NCBI GenBank assembly: GCA_017621845.1
Contig: JAGASI010000015.1
Location: 1 to 34,545 of the forward strand
Source of the DNA: Muribaculaceae bacterium
Lineage (GTDB): Bacteria > Bacteroidota > Bacteroidia > Bacteroidales > Muribaculaceae
Direction of reading: 5' to 3'
Length of the DNA: 34,545 nucleotides
The position numbers were made by a program, and so were the translations under genes. The first letter of the stretch is position 1; each line of letters begins with the position of its first letter. The notes below the pieces were generated by a model, which worked only from the letters and a program-made list of their open reading frames with translations, was not told the origin of the DNA and did not search any database. Positions 1-8,355 of this stretch are shown here, piece after piece.

Positions 1-17
1 ACCGGTGAGGATAACTT

Positions 18-214
18 ATTGTAATTAGCAGAGTCTCTACCACAACTCAGGCCTCCGGCCCTCACTCAAAAGTGACCCGCTATCGCCCCCGGCTACGGGA
101 CTCTGTCCCTGCACCGGGGGTTAATCACAGCCCGGCGCTCCACGCCTGCATCCCGTGCCCGGGAGTTTGCAGTTCAATCAGGGGAGCTACCAACCGCTCC
201 TGTCCGCTGTCCCA
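18..214 (+). repeat. Dispersed GC-rich hairpin repeat, copy 1
   Basis: This gene-free stretch is a chain of short hairpins. Seen directly: GGCC/GGCC at 50-60; a two-tier hairpin with outer arms 86-92 and 114-120 and inner arms GGGAC/GTCCC at 97-101 and 105-109; GGCGC with ACGCC at 134-146 (one pair lost through A142); TCCCG/CGGGA at 151-164; GGAGC/GCTCC at 183-200. Positions 74-214 match the reverse complement of 34405-34545 at 140 of 141 positions, and 18-146 resembles 21988-22113. It lies 3' of the minus-strand gene that ends at 262. A 75-codon open frame crosses it but follows the palindromes and is not a credible gene. Confidence 0.9.
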
Positions 215-261
215 TAAAGAGGGGTATTCCAAATCACTAATACTATATATACATCGCCCGG

Positions 262-759
262 TCACTTATTACAACCGGCAAGTATTAGGATTGGCGTGAC
301 TGTTATGGTGTATGGAGTGGCACTACCTCGTGTACGGGAAGACGGTACCGACTTGATATAGTAGAATACCTGTTGTTTGTCCCAGGATGGAAAATCAATC
401 ATACGACGTTGGCCCGGAATAATATTGGTGGTGATATTCACCTCACGTTGATGAAGCATGTTGCCCGACGTGTCATAGTAGCCAATACTCAGAGTCATCG
501 CCTTAATGGTATCTTTACTATTATTGGCAACAAACATCGTCTCTCGATGAGAACGCAGTGGTTTCTCGTAACCCGAGAATTTCACCTCGGCCGAGTCAAC
601 ATTCAGGGTATCATATTGGAGCTGAGCCATGGTATTCCGGTCTGAAGTCTTGAGATTGAGACGCGTTGTCCGTTGACGGCGTGCCGATGAAGATGGTGTT
701 TCCGCCATTATCGACAAGAGCATCATTACAAGAGCCGAGAAGATTGCATATTTTTTCAT
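262..759 (-). CDS. Small exported protein of unknown function (165 aa)
   Basis: I do not recognise this family. The N-terminus (MKKYAIFSALVMMLLSIMA) is a signal peptide followed by a Ser/Arg-rich linker. The remaining ~110 residues look beta-rich, with a central segment (NNSKDTIKAMTLSIGYYD) that reads like an Ig-like or FxLYD-type fold on secreted proteins; this is inference from composition. Its ATG overlaps the stop of the upstream gene in an ATGA arrangement (756-759), so the two are probably translationally coupled and may work together. It is the last gene of the phoH-to-262 minus-strand run and is followed by repeat copy 1. It ends GCNK; no lipobox is seen at the N-terminus. Confidence 0.75.
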   Translation of the reverse strand: MKKYAIFSALVMMLLSIMAETPSSSARRQRTTRLNLKTSDRNTMAQLQYDTLNVDSAEVKFSGYEKPLRSHRETMFVANNSKDTIKAMTLSIGYYDTSGNMLHQREVNITTNIIPGQRRMIDFPSWDKQQVFYYIKSVPSSRTRGSATPYTITVTPILILAGCNK

Positions 760-1322
760 AGGACCACGGGATTATCAAATGATGGCCGGGGCGCAGGCCA
801 CAGGCGATGAGCGCCATTGATGCCTTCGGGACGTGTATCCTGACGCTTTATCGTAAATCTGAACATATATGGTATCAGACGATATAAATCCAACGATACA
901 CCATGTTTATATGGGAGGAAATAAAATCGGTCATTGGACTCATCGACACGCAGTGCCACGTTGGTATTCCCCGAGGGTTGGCCACGGTTATTAATCTTAC
1001 GTGCCAGACTGACATCATAAAGATGTTGCTTTCCACCCATTCTTATAGTGCCAATCTTTAATCCCGGTGGCAGGGCGAGATTGGACGACCTGCCCGATAG
1101 TATCGAGTAAGTCATAGGGCTTTCTCGCACGATGATGATTGTCGACTCATCATCAGTGAGCATCCACACCCCTTCAAGACCTGTCGGTGGGCGCTCACCG
1201 ATGGCTTGCCTGGCAGTATAGATATCAATCGGTTGATCGGTTACCAGCGGGGATAATGGTTCTGTTGCAAATATATTGAGTGGCAACAGCATCAGGATTG
1301 GGGAGAGAATAAATCTGAACAT
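756..1322 (-). CDS. Exported protein of unknown function (188 aa)
   Basis: No family recognised. The first ~20 residues (MFRFILSPILMLLPLNIFA) form a signal peptide with a cleavage site near residue 19-20. The mature part contains GLEGVWMLTDDESTIIIV, reminiscent of the start of lipocalin-like or other small beta-barrel domains that begin with a G-x-W strand, then GLKIGTIRMGGKQHLYDVSL and a C-terminal YRLIPYMFRF segment. The gene starts 64 nt after the DUF3078 gene and overlaps the next gene by 4 nt (ATGA), so it is probably the penultimate gene of the same transcript. A periplasmic or outer-membrane-associated role is inferred from the signal peptide only. Confidence 0.75.
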   Translation of the reverse strand: MFRFILSPILMLLPLNIFATEPLSPLVTDQPIDIYTARQAIGERPPTGLEGVWMLTDDESTIIIVRESPMTYSILSGRSSNLALPPGLKIGTIRMGGKQHLYDVSLARKINNRGQPSGNTNVALRVDESNDRFYFLPYKHGVSLDLYRLIPYMFRFTIKRQDTRPEGINGAHRLWPAPRPSFDNPVVL

Positions 1323-1386
1323 CCGTGTTTTTTAATTATAGACTACTCTATACCAATTGAAATTTTACAGTTGCCCGACGGACATA

Positions 1387-2718
1387 TTATATCGAGCTGA
1401 ATTTATAGGATATGCCAAACGAAAGTATCTCCTTGACCTGAAGTTTGTGCCAGTCGGGATTGTCAGCAATGCGTGGAGTAGATGTGTCATATCTCACGTG
1501 GACATAAATCTGGGTAGACAGGAAGCGGTTGATATCCATGCCGAGAGTGTTTTCCCAATCGGCCTGAAAGTTATCATAGTCGGTAAACGCAAACAGACGT
1601 GAGTTGAAAGTAATGTTGCGTGCTATTTTCCATCCAAGTTTAAACTCACCCGACGAACCTATCTTGGTTTTGGTATCACGGCCCTCATCCACACCAAAAT
1701 CAGGATGATACATACGTGAGCTGGTACATGTCTTAAGATTATAGGTCAATGGTGAAATTGAAGCGTCAAATGTGAAAGTTTTTTTCTTATTGACAAAGTT
1801 ATAAGTCATACCGAGACCCACATTAAGCTCGCCGGGAGAGAGGAACGCCGCTTTAAGATTGTTGGTGTTTGTCGCATAAGAGTTCAACAACTGGGTCTTG
1901 AATTGAGCAGCGACAGAGTAATACCAACGATGGGCCGCCTTGATACCAAATGTGGTATTAATCTGTAGGAGGTCCTCGGAGATTGAATAGTTGCGCAGTG
2001 AGTCATCAGGCGCGCTATTGAGACCAAGCTTGTAACGGAACGAGGACTCGAACAACAACTTGGGATGGTAGGCGGGATTAAGCTTAACGTCATATGAAAG
2101 ATTAATCAGTACATTGAGGTTGTTATTACCACCTTGGTACCAGTTGGGCGATATATAAGCCTGAGAGAACTGGGCCGATGCGGCAAATGACCGTATCCAA
2201 TGGCGTTTCTTGATTTCGGCGCCCTCGACAGCTACTATATCGCCGGGTGTAACCTCGTGTATTTCTATAGTATGTTTGCTTGGATTAACCACGGCGGTAT
2301 ACTGTTTAGGGGCATGAGGCAACCATGCGAGGTTATATGTCACAAGCCAGGGGGTAGCAATAGCAAATCGCTGTAGAGCCATAAGCTCGTTGTTGGATGC
2401 GGCATTGGCTTGTTCAATCCATCTCAGCTCGGGCTTGTCACCCACTTCTTTTTTAAAGGGGTCAATATTATCAAAATAGTGATAGTTGGTATAGGTTACC
2501 GGGCGGAAAAACTGCTTGGACAACGGTGTATAATATATAACAGTGTCAGGGGTTGATGACGGCTCTTGATAAAGCGTGTCAACATCGACCCAGTTGGTGT
2601 CATGTTGCAGCTCGAGGATTGTGTCTGAGGGAGGTATGGGATTTTGGGCCGCGGCATCGGTATAGAGCGTGAACACGGCTGAGAGTATTAGTGAGAATAG
2701 TGCTGTATTTTGTTTCAT
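1387..2718 (-). CDS. DUF3078 outer-membrane beta-barrel protein
   Basis: A 443-residue protein with a signal peptide (MKQNTALFSLILSAVFTLYTDAAAQ), a Pro/Thr-rich N-terminal part, and a long beta-strand-rich region with alternating aromatic residues. The segment WIRSFAASAQFSQAYISPNW followed by QGGNNNLNVLINLSYDV is the hallmark of the DUF3078 family, a Bacteroidota-restricted group predicted to be outer-membrane barrels. The protein ends in an amphipathic strand (ILSFGISYKFSSI), as expected for a barrel recognised by the BAM machinery. Substrate and function are unknown. It lies 57 nt downstream of ubiE on the same strand, probably in the same operon, and nothing suggests a link to menaquinone synthesis beyond position. 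Confidence 0.85.
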   Translation of the reverse strand: MKQNTALFSLILSAVFTLYTDAAAQNPIPPSDTILELQHDTNWVDVDTLYQEPSSTPDTVIYYTPLSKQFFRPVTYTNYHYFDNIDPFKKEVGDKPELRWIEQANAASNNELMALQRFAIATPWLVTYNLAWLPHAPKQYTAVVNPSKHTIEIHEVTPGDIVAVEGAEIKKRHWIRSFAASAQFSQAYISPNWYQGGNNNLNVLINLSYDVKLNPAYHPKLLFESSFRYKLGLNSAPDDSLRNYSISEDLLQINTTFGIKAAHRWYYSVAAQFKTQLLNSYATNTNNLKAAFLSPGELNVGLGMTYNFVNKKKTFTFDASISPLTYNLKTCTSSRMYHPDFGVDEGRDTKTKIGSSGEFKLGWKIARNITFNSRLFAFTDYDNFQADWENTLGMDINRFLSTQIYVHVRYDTSTPRIADNPDWHKLQVKEILSFGISYKFSSI

Positions 2719-2775
2719 CGCGTTAGCTTATAGTCAATATAATGTGATGATTGAGTAGCGATAGTTATGTCACGT

Positions 2776-3513
2776 TTACTTGGAGGCGACATATAGAGTG
2801 CATACCCCCATAGTCATCGAGGTGTATGAGGCGTCTTTAAGCCCGGCTTGCGCCATCAAGTCGGTCATAGCGCCTCGCGTAGGGACAGCTCTGATTGACT
2901 CGGGCAGGTAGGTATAAGCGCCGGGGTCCTTTGATATCATACGGCCTATACCGGGTATGATATACCGGGTATAGAAATTGTAGAAAGGCTTGACTATGGG
3001 ACACGCCGGTGTGGTTAACTCAAGGACATAGGTCTTACCTCCCGGACGCAGCACACGTCTTATCTCGCGGTAACCTTCAAGCAGGTGTTCAAAATTGCGC
3101 ACTCCAAATGCTACAGTCACCGCATCAAACGTGTTGTCATCAAACGGTAGATCGAGGGCATCAGCGACATCGAGTGTCACACGACCATCAAGTCCTGCTT
3201 TTTTTATCTTATCAATGCCAATATTCACCATACCGCGACTGAGATCGACTCCTGTAACGCGTGTCTCGGGTAGTCGGCGAGCCATTGCGATAGCCAAATC
3301 TCCGGTTCCGGTAGCGATATCCAGGATTGATGACGGTGCTTGTTTGCTTAGCGCCTTGACTGTGCGCCGACGCCAACATTTATCGATGCCCAGCGTCATA
3401 AGACGATTCATAGTGTCATAAGCCGGCGCGATGGAGTCAAACATGCGTTTTATTTGCACATGCTTGGCTTCATCACCTTGATATGGGTTGATATTCTCGA
3501 CTTGTCCGGACAT
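2776..3513 (-). CDS. ubiE: Demethylmenaquinone methyltransferase (UbiE/MenG)
   Basis: A class I SAM-dependent methyltransferase that performs the last step of menaquinone synthesis, the C-methylation of demethylmenaquinone at the inner membrane. Residues 64-72 (LDIATGTGD) are the SAM-binding motif I, D90 in VTGVDLS is the expected acidic ribose ligand, 137-142 (GVRNFE) is the UbiE/MenG signature, and 156-159 (RPGG) is the late motif. At 245 aa it has the normal family length. Since Bacteroidales make menaquinone and not ubiquinone, MenG is the working role; the symbol ubiE follows usual annotation. It is 72 nt downstream of purC and 57 nt upstream of the DUF3078 gene on the same strand. Confidence 0.95.
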   Translation of the reverse strand: MSGQVENINPYQGDEAKHVQIKRMFDSIAPAYDTMNRLMTLGIDKCWRRRTVKALSKQAPSSILDIATGTGDLAIAMARRLPETRVTGVDLSRGMVNIGIDKIKKAGLDGRVTLDVADALDLPFDDNTFDAVTVAFGVRNFEHLLEGYREIRRVLRPGGKTYVLELTTPACPIVKPFYNFYTRYIIPGIGRMISKDPGAYTYLPESIRAVPTRGAMTDLMAQAGLKDASYTSMTMGVCTLYVASK

Positions 3514-3585
3514 TTATCGGGAGGTAATATTGGAGTTTACGTTACATGACTTTTAGCGTGCCCGCTACCGGTAGGGGATGAGAAA

Positions 3586-4539
3586 TCAGATGGTATCCAG
3601 TAAATCCAGGACGTTGGTCTCTATACGGCGGTTAATATCAGTCTCGGGAGCCGGCACAAACTTATTTCCGGTGATATGCTCATATAGCTCGATATAACGT
3701 TCAGATATTGACTTGCATATCTCGGGAGTCATCGTTGGCACTTGCTGTCCTTCCTTGCCCATAAAGCCATTATCCATGAGCCACTGACGCACAAATTCTT
3801 TAGACAGCTGGCGTTGAGGCTCACCTTTGGCGAGACGTTCTTCAAATCCATCGGCATAGAAGTAGCGCGATGAGTCAGGGGTGTGTATCTCGTCTATCAG
3901 GATAACCTTGCCATCATGTTTACCAAACTCATATTTGGTATCTACAAGTATCAGACCTTTTTCACGGGCCATTTTGGAGCCGATTTCAAACAGAGTGTGC
4001 GTATATTGTTCCATCACTTCATAGTCCTCGGCCGAAACGAGCCCCTGAGCAATAATCTCCTCCCGTGATATGTTTTCGTCATGCCCGGCCTCAGCTTTTG
4101 TGGTAGGAGTGATTATGGGCGTTTCAAAGGGCTGATTTTCTATCATACCGTCGGGCAGAGGGACACCACATAGCGAGCGAGCGCCGGCTTTATATTCACG
4201 CCATGCGCTACCGGTGAGGTATCCGCGTATAATCATCTCAACTCTGAATCCTTCACATTTTATACCTGCCGTGACCATCGGATCGGGCACGGCAAGCTTC
4301 CAGTTGGGGACAGCCCCGGCGGTGGCGTCGAGCATATATGCGGCCAGTTGGTTGAGCACCTGTCCTTTATAGGGGATACCCTGGGGTAGGATAACGTCAA
4401 ATGCCGAAATACGGTCGGTAGCTACCATTACCAACAGCGAGTCATTGATATCATAGACGTCACGGACTTTGCCATGATAGACACTCTGCTGTCCGGGGAA
4501 GTTGTAATCGGTGTGAGTAAGAGTCGGTAAGTACTGCAT
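3586..4539 (-). CDS. purC: SAICAR synthase (PurC)
   Basis: Phosphoribosylaminoimidazole-succinocarboxamide synthase, which ligates CAIR and aspartate with ATP in de novo purine synthesis in the cytoplasm. Visible family motifs: GKVRDVY at 23-29 (ATP-binding), TDRISAFD at 41-48, the segment 99-113 containing RGYLTGSAW, and the later [12 protein letters not shown] signature. The 317-aa length fits the longer PurC form. The gene follows phoH by 40 nt and precedes ubiE by 72 nt on the same strand. No PurR-like or purine riboswitch element was recognised upstream, so regulation is probably from the phoH promoter. No missing catalytic element seen. Confidence 0.96.
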   Translation of the reverse strand: MQYLPTLTHTDYNFPGQQSVYHGKVRDVYDINDSLLVMVATDRISAFDVILPQGIPYKGQVLNQLAAYMLDATAGAVPNWKLAVPDPMVTAGIKCEGFRVEMIIRGYLTGSAWREYKAGARSLCGVPLPDGMIENQPFETPIITPTTKAEAGHDENISREEIIAQGLVSAEDYEVMEQYTHTLFEIGSKMAREKGLILVDTKYEFGKHDGKVILIDEIHTPDSSRYFYADGFEERLAKGEPQRQLSKEFVRQWLMDNGFMGKEGQQVPTMTPEICKSISERYIELYEHITGNKFVPAPETDINRRIETNVLDLLDTI

Positions 4540-4579
4540 AATGATTGAAGAACCTGGATGAAGTGTTAATATTTAGAAG

Positions 4580-5593
4580 TTAGTTAGTTGCTGAATCTAT
4601 CGTGTCGGCGGCGTTATCGGGAGTGTCGGCGTGACCTCGGGCCATTGTCTCCTTTTGCTCGTTGTCATATCGCTCGTATGCCTCGACTATGCGTTGGACA
4701 AGTTGATGGCGCACGATGTCTTTTTTGCCAAACTCGACACGACCTATGCCGGGGACGCCTCTTAGTATTTTAAGTGCTTGTATCAGACCTGATGACGTCG
4801 AGCGTGGCAGGTCAATCTGGGTAACATCACCGGTGATAATCATCTTGGCGTTCATACCCAGTCGGGTCATGAACATTTTGATTTGGTGAACGGTCGTATT
4901 CTGGGCCTCATCAAGGACGATGACTGCATCGTTGAGTGTGCGTCCTCGCATAAAAGCCAAGGGGGCTATCTGGATAACTTTTGTTTCCATATACTCCTTG
5001 AGCTTGATTGAGGGTATCATATCTTCAAGCGCATCATACAATGGCTGGAGGTAGGGATCAATTTTATCCTTCATGTCACCGGGGAGAAAACCAAGTTTCT
5101 CACCGGCCTCTACCGCCGGGCGAGACAGGATAATCTTACGTACCTCTCGGTTTTTTAACGCACGTACTGCCAATGCAATCGCGATATAGGTTTTGCCGGT
5201 ACCTGCCGGTCCCATAGCAAATGTCAGATCGTTGTGAATAAACTCGTCGACAAGTTTCTGCTGATTGGGGGTGCGCCCTATGATTGGCTTACCATTGACG
5301 CCATAGATGATGACATCATCTCGCTTGAGTTCAGCAGGCGCCTCTCCCTTGACGATATCAAGGATTGTTTCTTCAGTAAGACGATTATATTCAATTGCAT
5401 GTGCGGCAAGCTCCTTGATTTTTTGTTCAAATTCGGCTGTCTCGCTGTCCTCTCCTATGGCCTTGATTACCGAGCCTCGGGCGGCGATGCGCAACTTGGG
5501 AAAGAGGTTGCGTATCAGGTGCATATTGCTATTGTTGACACCATAAAATGTTACCGGGTCAACATTATCTATAATGATTATACGCTCTATCAT
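4580..5593 (-). CDS. phoH: PhoH family ATPase
   Basis: A PhoH-like P-loop NTPase; the family is linked to RNA metabolism (relatives are fused or next to RNA-binding or nuclease domains) but its exact role in Bacteroidota is unclear. Walker A is GPAGTGKT at 128-135, Walker B VIVLDEAQ at 224-231, and a later TGDVTQIDLP segment is typical. The N-terminal ~100 residues (MIERIIIIDNVDPVTFYGVN...) are the usual PhoH-L extension. The chosen start has a TAnnTTTG promoter box only 5 nt before it, so the mRNA may be leaderless. It heads a minus-strand run with purC 40 nt downstream. Confidence 0.93.
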   Translation of the reverse strand: MIERIIIIDNVDPVTFYGVNNSNMHLIRNLFPKLRIAARGSVIKAIGEDSETAEFEQKIKELAAHAIEYNRLTEETILDIVKGEAPAELKRDDVIIYGVNGKPIIGRTPNQQKLVDEFIHNDLTFAMGPAGTGKTYIAIALAVRALKNREVRKIILSRPAVEAGEKLGFLPGDMKDKIDPYLQPLYDALEDMIPSIKLKEYMETKVIQIAPLAFMRGRTLNDAVIVLDEAQNTTVHQIKMFMTRLGMNAKMIITGDVTQIDLPRSTSSGLIQALKILRGVPGIGRVEFGKKDIVRHQLVQRIVEAYERYDNEQKETMARGHADTPDNAADTIDSATN

Positions 5594-5597
5594 ATTG

Positions 5598-5605
5598 CAA
5601 AATTA
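5598..5605 (-). promoter_or_regulatory. Candidate -7 promoter box for phoH
   Basis: The minus strand reads TAATTTTG, an exact match to the Bacteroidota -7 consensus TAnnTTTG. It ends 5 nt before the phoH ATG (5593), so transcription would begin at or next to the start codon. The -33 match is poor (a TTG at 5624-5622, 16 nt upstream of the box, closer than usual). Confidence 0.5.
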
Positions 5606-5737
5606 GTGAAAAAATCAATAACAAGAGTAACTCTTCACACAGTAAAACTGACAACCTCGCGTAAAGGTTTTAAAATTGTCAGGTCATGACATGATAACGC
5701 TCTATTTTTCACCATACAATCTCTTAATGATACAGCG

Positions 5738-5779
5738 AGGTGCAACATGACGTATTACAATGAATGTCATGTTGCACCT
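5738..5779 (-). terminator. Perfect 14-bp stem-loop 3' of the glycosidase gene
   Basis: The arms 5738-5751 (AGGTGCAACATGAC) and 5766-5779 are perfect reverse complements around a 14-nt loop. The hairpin lies just past the stop of the 5808-8264 minus-strand gene. There is no T-run after it on either strand, so it may be a factor-dependent terminator, an mRNA 3'-end stabiliser or a bidirectional barrier between this gene and phoH. Confidence 0.6.
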
Positions 5780-5807
5780 TATTGCTATCGGTATTTTGAG
5801 CCGGTAG

Positions 5808-8264
5808 TTATCTTACTACCTTGGCAGAGATGTGCCGCCCATTAATTGTGGCTTGTATCAGATATATGCCGGGAGCCAAACAGTCAAGATTGACAGCTGA
5901 TGCCGACCCTACGGCACGCATCAGACGACCATCGATATCGCTTACTGTGATATCGGTAGCCTCAGCGGCAAATGTCACTACCGTGCCCGTGACCCTGACA
6001 AGATTGTCGTTCTCGGCATCGGCGGCTACATCCTTGACGGTGAGTGTCGAAGGATCATAGACAGCCTCAATGCCTGGAATATCGATATGGCATTGTTCGC
6101 CGGCTTTAGAGCCCGGTGTAATCACCAGTGTGCTGAACTCGATAGGGAAAGCACCGATGTCTGTAAGGTCAAATTCCTTGGTCAAATCGACTACAAAGAT
6201 ATTTTCGGTCGAAGGAACAATATCGCTGAATTTAAATGTCGTGGCACGCTGGGCATTGTTGGGTCTGACATTGACTTGTATATCGGTAACCTTGACCTCT
6301 CCGGGATTAAGACGTATCCTGACTGCCTCGGGAAGCGAATATATGGGGCGCTTGTTCTGAAGTGTGATACGTGCACCACGGGTTGACTTAACGACATAAT
6401 CAACAGCAAAACCATTCTCCAACTGAGCAAGGTCAACAGATGTCATCGATGCCTTGGTAATGTTCCATGTCTCGGGGTTCATGTCGGCCACAGGCAGATA
6501 TTGCTCCCCGGCAATCTCAATATTGACGGTGATATTTACAACGTGGTCACCACGCACACCGGTGATAGTGGCAACACCGTTTTTGACTCCCTTCACCTTG
6601 CCATCAGTTGTAATGCTCACAATCTCGGGATCTGATGATGTCCAGACGAAAGCGGTAGGAGCAACCGGCATTTCATTGCCGTTTACCACCGAGATGAGCT
6701 CGGCATCCCAGACTCTTGTCGAGTTAAGCACTACTGATTCATAGCGTGGCTGATATTCCGAGGCATCAACGACCGTCACCGGGATTGTCGCGGTTATACC
6801 ATTATAGGTGGCCGTAACGGCATGGGTTCCTGAGCCGGAAGCCTCTATGCTCTTGCCGTCATTTATAACGACGCCAAGCTCAGCGGGACAAGACAGTGTA
6901 TAGTCCTTAAAGTCATTGTCAAGCATCAATCCATATTTGTTGAACGCATAGATATGGGGAGTATAGAGACCGCATTGAGCAACCTGTTTGGACCAATCTA
7001 CAAACTGCAACTCGGCAATCTCGTTATCTTCAGGAGCCTCAAGCACACCAAAGATAGCATTACCGACAGCTCGCTCGGTTCCATCGCTTGTCGCATTGAG
7101 GACGCCGAGTGCCTCGGTATAGAACGTTGATGATCCGCCACCATCGATATTGACAGCTTCATCGGCGCCGGCATATCTCATAACATCGGCAAGCATCGAC
7201 GTGGTAACACCGGCCGACACTGACGACCGACCATCGATAACCATCATGACAACACGCTTTCCGTCGGCCGAGTGACCGATACATGTGCGCGGATGACGTG
7301 ACGAGGCATCGCCTCGCTCACCCTCGCTGTCAAGTGTCTCGCCGTTACCAACATTTTTGGGATTACCCGAGACAATCGAATAGGGATAAATCTGCTGTCC
7401 GTCAGATGTCAGCACCTTGTTATCCATCTCGACAATGTCACCGGGTTTCAATGCGCTGACAAAGTCAAGAGCACCCGTATTACATCCCGTAGTAGACGTA
7501 CCACGTCCATGTATTACAAAACCGCCGTCGGGTATGGTGAGGTCACCGTCGGTAGTCGGCTCTGAAGTGACTTCGAGACGATATCTGCCACCGGCCGTGA
7601 ATGAGTCTCCTTCAACGAGGCGTGCTGTAACCTGGGCGCATGAGCCCGCATAGTCTCCCTGGTTGGCCGAACCCCAATAGCGCCAGGTATATAGGGTTAT
7701 GCCATTGGCAGGTGAGCTGACATTTATGCCCTTGAATAAGGTGGTTTTCTCCCCAATCTTAGCTGTACCTCCGTAATAATTGAGGCGAGATATCAGTGGC
7801 TTACCATCGGTGGTATAGACAAACTGGTAATTGGAATTGGATGTCTTGTACACTTCTCCGTCAACAGTACATGAGGTAGTCGGGGTTCCTATCTTGGACG
7901 AGCCATTGGTAGCGGTGCCCGAGGTAGCATAAAAGTCTCCATTGGTGCCGACAAAGTAGTGAAGACCGTCATGGGTCTTGGATTTGGCCATAGCCGAGGT
8001 GCGGGCGCCACCGGCTACCTTATCTGTGGCACATACGGCCCGGATACTGACACCCGGAGTAGTCAAATCAATAGTGGCATAGAAGACATTCAGCGGGTTG
8101 GGTCCGACAAGCCTGAGGCGGGTATGTGTTGTTCCAGGTCCCACCTTGGCATGAAAAACGGTATCAACACGATATTCAACACCACGCAGGTCAAGAGTGT
8201 TGGATGCCGAGGCCAACCCCGAGAACATGGCCACAAAAGCCATCGATATAAGTAATTTCTTCAT
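5808..8264 (-). CDS. Secreted phosphodiester glycosidase-like (NAGPA) protein with T9SS sorting domain
   Basis: An 818-residue exported protein. Order of parts: signal peptide 1-20 (MKKLLISMAFVAMFSGLASA); a phosphodiester glycosidase (NAGPA, PF09992-type) domain spanning roughly 75-410, recognised by GTNGDFY and the signature IDGGGSST with Asp374; a Big_2-like Ig domain around 530-600 (WTSSDPEIVSITTDGKVKGV); and a C-terminal T9SS type A-like sorting domain (DGRLMRAVGSASAVNLDCLAPGIYLIQATI). NAGPA domains remove GlcNAc from phosphodiester-linked sugars in animals; bacterial substrates are largely uncharacterised. The CTD suggests export through the Por machinery encoded at 14531-21833 and attachment to or release from the cell surface. 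A strong terminator lies immediately upstream, so it either has an unrecognised promoter or relies on read-through. Confidence 0.88.
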   Translation of the reverse strand: MKKLLISMAFVAMFSGLASASNTLDLRGVEYRVDTVFHAKVGPGTTHTRLRLVGPNPLNVFYATIDLTTPGVSIRAVCATDKVAGGARTSAMAKSKTHDGLHYFVGTNGDFYATSGTATNGSSKIGTPTTSCTVDGEVYKTSNSNYQFVYTTDGKPLISRLNYYGGTAKIGEKTTLFKGINVSSPANGITLYTWRYWGSANQGDYAGSCAQVTARLVEGDSFTAGGRYRLEVTSEPTTDGDLTIPDGGFVIHGRGTSTTGCNTGALDFVSALKPGDIVEMDNKVLTSDGQQIYPYSIVSGNPKNVGNGETLDSEGERGDASSRHPRTCIGHSADGKRVVMMVIDGRSSVSAGVTTSMLADVMRYAGADEAVNIDGGGSSTFYTEALGVLNATSDGTERAVGNAIFGVLEAPEDNEIAELQFVDWSKQVAQCGLYTPHIYAFNKYGLMLDNDFKDYTLSCPAELGVVINDGKSIEASGSGTHAVTATYNGITATIPVTVVDASEYQPRYESVVLNSTRVWDAELISVVNGNEMPVAPTAFVWTSSDPEIVSITTDGKVKGVKNGVATITGVRGDHVVNITVNIEIAGEQYLPVADMNPETWNITKASMTSVDLAQLENGFAVDYVVKSTRGARITLQNKRPIYSLPEAVRIRLNPGEVKVTDIQVNVRPNNAQRATTFKFSDIVPSTENIFVVDLTKEFDLTDIGAFPIEFSTLVITPGSKAGEQCHIDIPGIEAVYDPSTLTVKDVAADAENDNLVRVTGTVVTFAAEATDITVSDIDGRLMRAVGSASAVNLDCLAPGIYLIQATINGRHISAKVVR

Positions 8265-8294
8265 GGCAAGATAACTTAATATGTAAAGGTCGTT

Positions 8295-8327
8295 AAAAAA
8301 AATGGAGGTGGTTGATAGCCACCTCCA
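8295..8327 (-). terminator. Rho-independent terminator after the 8356-9759 gene
   Basis: On the minus strand a 9-bp perfect stem (TGGAGGTGG with CCACCTCCA, 8327-8303) with a 7-nt loop is followed directly by a run of eight T (8302-8295). This is a textbook intrinsic terminator. It sits between the two minus-strand secreted-protein genes, ending about 30 nt before the ATG of the downstream one. Confidence 0.9.
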
Positions 8328-8355
8328 CCAGTTATTTTAAAGCTTGACGAGTTGA

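Noticed and set aside
72..299. 75-codon open frame on the plus strand
   Set aside because: It lies across the hairpin repeat; its Pro/Cys-rich translation follows from the palindromes, and there is no promoter or family similarity.
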